A DNA stretch of 14,926 nucleotides from Bacillota bacterium (GTDB lineage Bacteria > Vulcanimicrobiota > JAMDEM01): the NCBI GenBank assembly GCA_023486985.1, contig JAMDEM010000069.1, forward strand, positions 1 through 14,926, read 5' to 3'. Below, in pieces: positions 14,410-14,926 of the stretch. A program made the position numbers and the translations under genes. The notes under the pieces were generated by a model. That model was not told the origin of the DNA, did not search any database, and saw nothing but the letters and a program-made list of their open reading frames with translations. Every line of letters begins with the position of its first letter. Positions within the stretch are counted from its first letter, which is position 1.

Positions 14410-14926
14410 TTTAAAAACCTTTCCAGATGCTTTATCCGCTCATGACAGAAAGCTTTTAACGAATCCTTCTGCTGAGCTTTCTTTATGTTTTCTTCCGTCC
14501 AGCGCTTTCTCTGGGCAACATAGAGTTTCTCTAAAAATTTGCTGCTTATATCCTTCCACACCTTTCGTTTCTCTTCCACCAGGGTTTCAAAAGACTCGAA
14601 TTCCTTCTCATTCCATCTCTCGTGGTACGCCTCCCAGAGAGTCATGCCTGTCCTGGAAAGCTTCTCCCAGAATGATATTACTTCTTTATAATGTTCCAGG
14701 CTTTCAAAAGCCCTGGAACCCACATCATATATGGTGCACCGCTCAAGTGGATATGAAATCTTTTGATACTGGGAGAGTTCAAATTCAGGCGAAAGAAGAG
14801 CAGGCTGTCTTATAAGGTCCGTGCCCGGCAGGCATATTTTAAACTGGTCATCGCTTTCCGGAAGACCGAATCTTCCCTCAAGATAAAAGATGTAAGTATC
14901 CTGATAATCAAAATTTTTCTGGAAAA
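14406..14926 (-). CDS. Unrecognised protein, C-terminal part (5' end outside window)
   Basis: The frame is open to the window edge: 173 codons to the TGA at 14406-14408. A GTG at 14723 is an internal valine, not a start. The visible part begins with a beta-like stretch (DTYIFYLEGRFGLPE, FKICLPGTDLIRQPALLSPE) and then turns into a charged helical region rich in Trp, Glu, Lys and Arg (LWEAYHERWNEKEFESFETL, FLEKLYVAQRKRWTEENIKK) that could form a coiled coil. No membrane segment is seen. I do not recognise the family; it does not look like FdrA or DUF2877. Its ATGA overlap with the DUF1116 gene shows that the two are translated together, so it probably shares that gene's pathway. Confidence 0.75.
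   Translation of the reverse strand, partial: FQKNFDYQDTYIFYLEGRFGLPESDDQFKICLPGTDLIRQPALLSPEFELSQYQKISYPLERCTIYDVGSRAFESLEHYKEVISFWEKLSRTGMTLWEAYHERWNEKEFESFETLVEEKRKVWKDISSKFLEKLYVAQRKRWTEENIKKAQQKDSLKAFCHERIKHLERFLK

Overview
This is a bacterial window of moderate, AT-leaning composition. It shows Shine-Dalgarno sites, sigma70-type promoters, an HU-type DNA-binding protein and an archaeal-type aspartyl-tRNA synthetase with the signature residues of a non-discriminating enzyme (such an enzyme normally works with GatCAB). QueH in place of QueG is common in anaerobes. I cannot assign a phylum: an anaerobic Clostridia-like or uncultured candidate-phylum bacterium would fit, with low confidence.

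Layout. 1-983 (+): the 3' part of an unrecognised beta-rich protein gene with an in-frame TGA, then an HU gene. 984-3516 (-): an operon of aspS, a HAD hydrolase and queH, the last also interrupted by an in-frame TGA. 3501-5600: a perfect 1050-bp tandem duplication covering the aspS/carboxypeptidase intergenic region and the 5' two thirds of an M14 zinc carboxypeptidase gene. It leaves a truncated first copy and a full second copy ending at 6092. 6193-6760 (-): a toxin-antitoxin pair with a strong promoter, an intact antitoxin and a RelE-like toxin frameshifted at its start. 6957-7118 (-): tRNA-Ile(GAT) and tRNA-Ala(TGC) behind a TTGACA promoter, with no rRNA genes nearby. 7226-8813 (-): a membrane-anchored metallophosphoesterase and a secreted SIMPL-domain protein. 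8820-9662 (+): a GNAT-like protein with its own strong promoter. It ends at a bidirectional terminator.

9743-14926 (-): a run of six genes, in transcription order an unrecognised partial gene, a DUF1116 (YlbE/AllG-like) protein, a MoaD/ThiS-like ubiquitin-fold protein ending in Gly-Gly, a cytosine-deaminase-like amidohydrolase, a cyclase-family (kynurenine formamidase/isatin hydrolase-like) amidase and an HD-domain phosphohydrolase. The first three overlap by ATGA. Together they suggest breakdown of a cyclic nitrogen compound (pyrimidine, hydantoin or ureide type), but the substrate is unknown. The gaps on either side of the amidohydrolase gene hold MITE-like hairpin elements with CCCCTCACC/GGTGAGGGG ends, and a half element lies after the GNAT-like gene.

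The most notable signals are the tandem duplication, two genes split by an in-frame TGA while TGA is also a normal stop in at least four genes here, the frameshifted toxin, and the DUF1116 plus MoaD-like cluster. The four disruptions all fall in the first 6.5 kb, so assembly or sequencing error has to be considered beside real gene decay.
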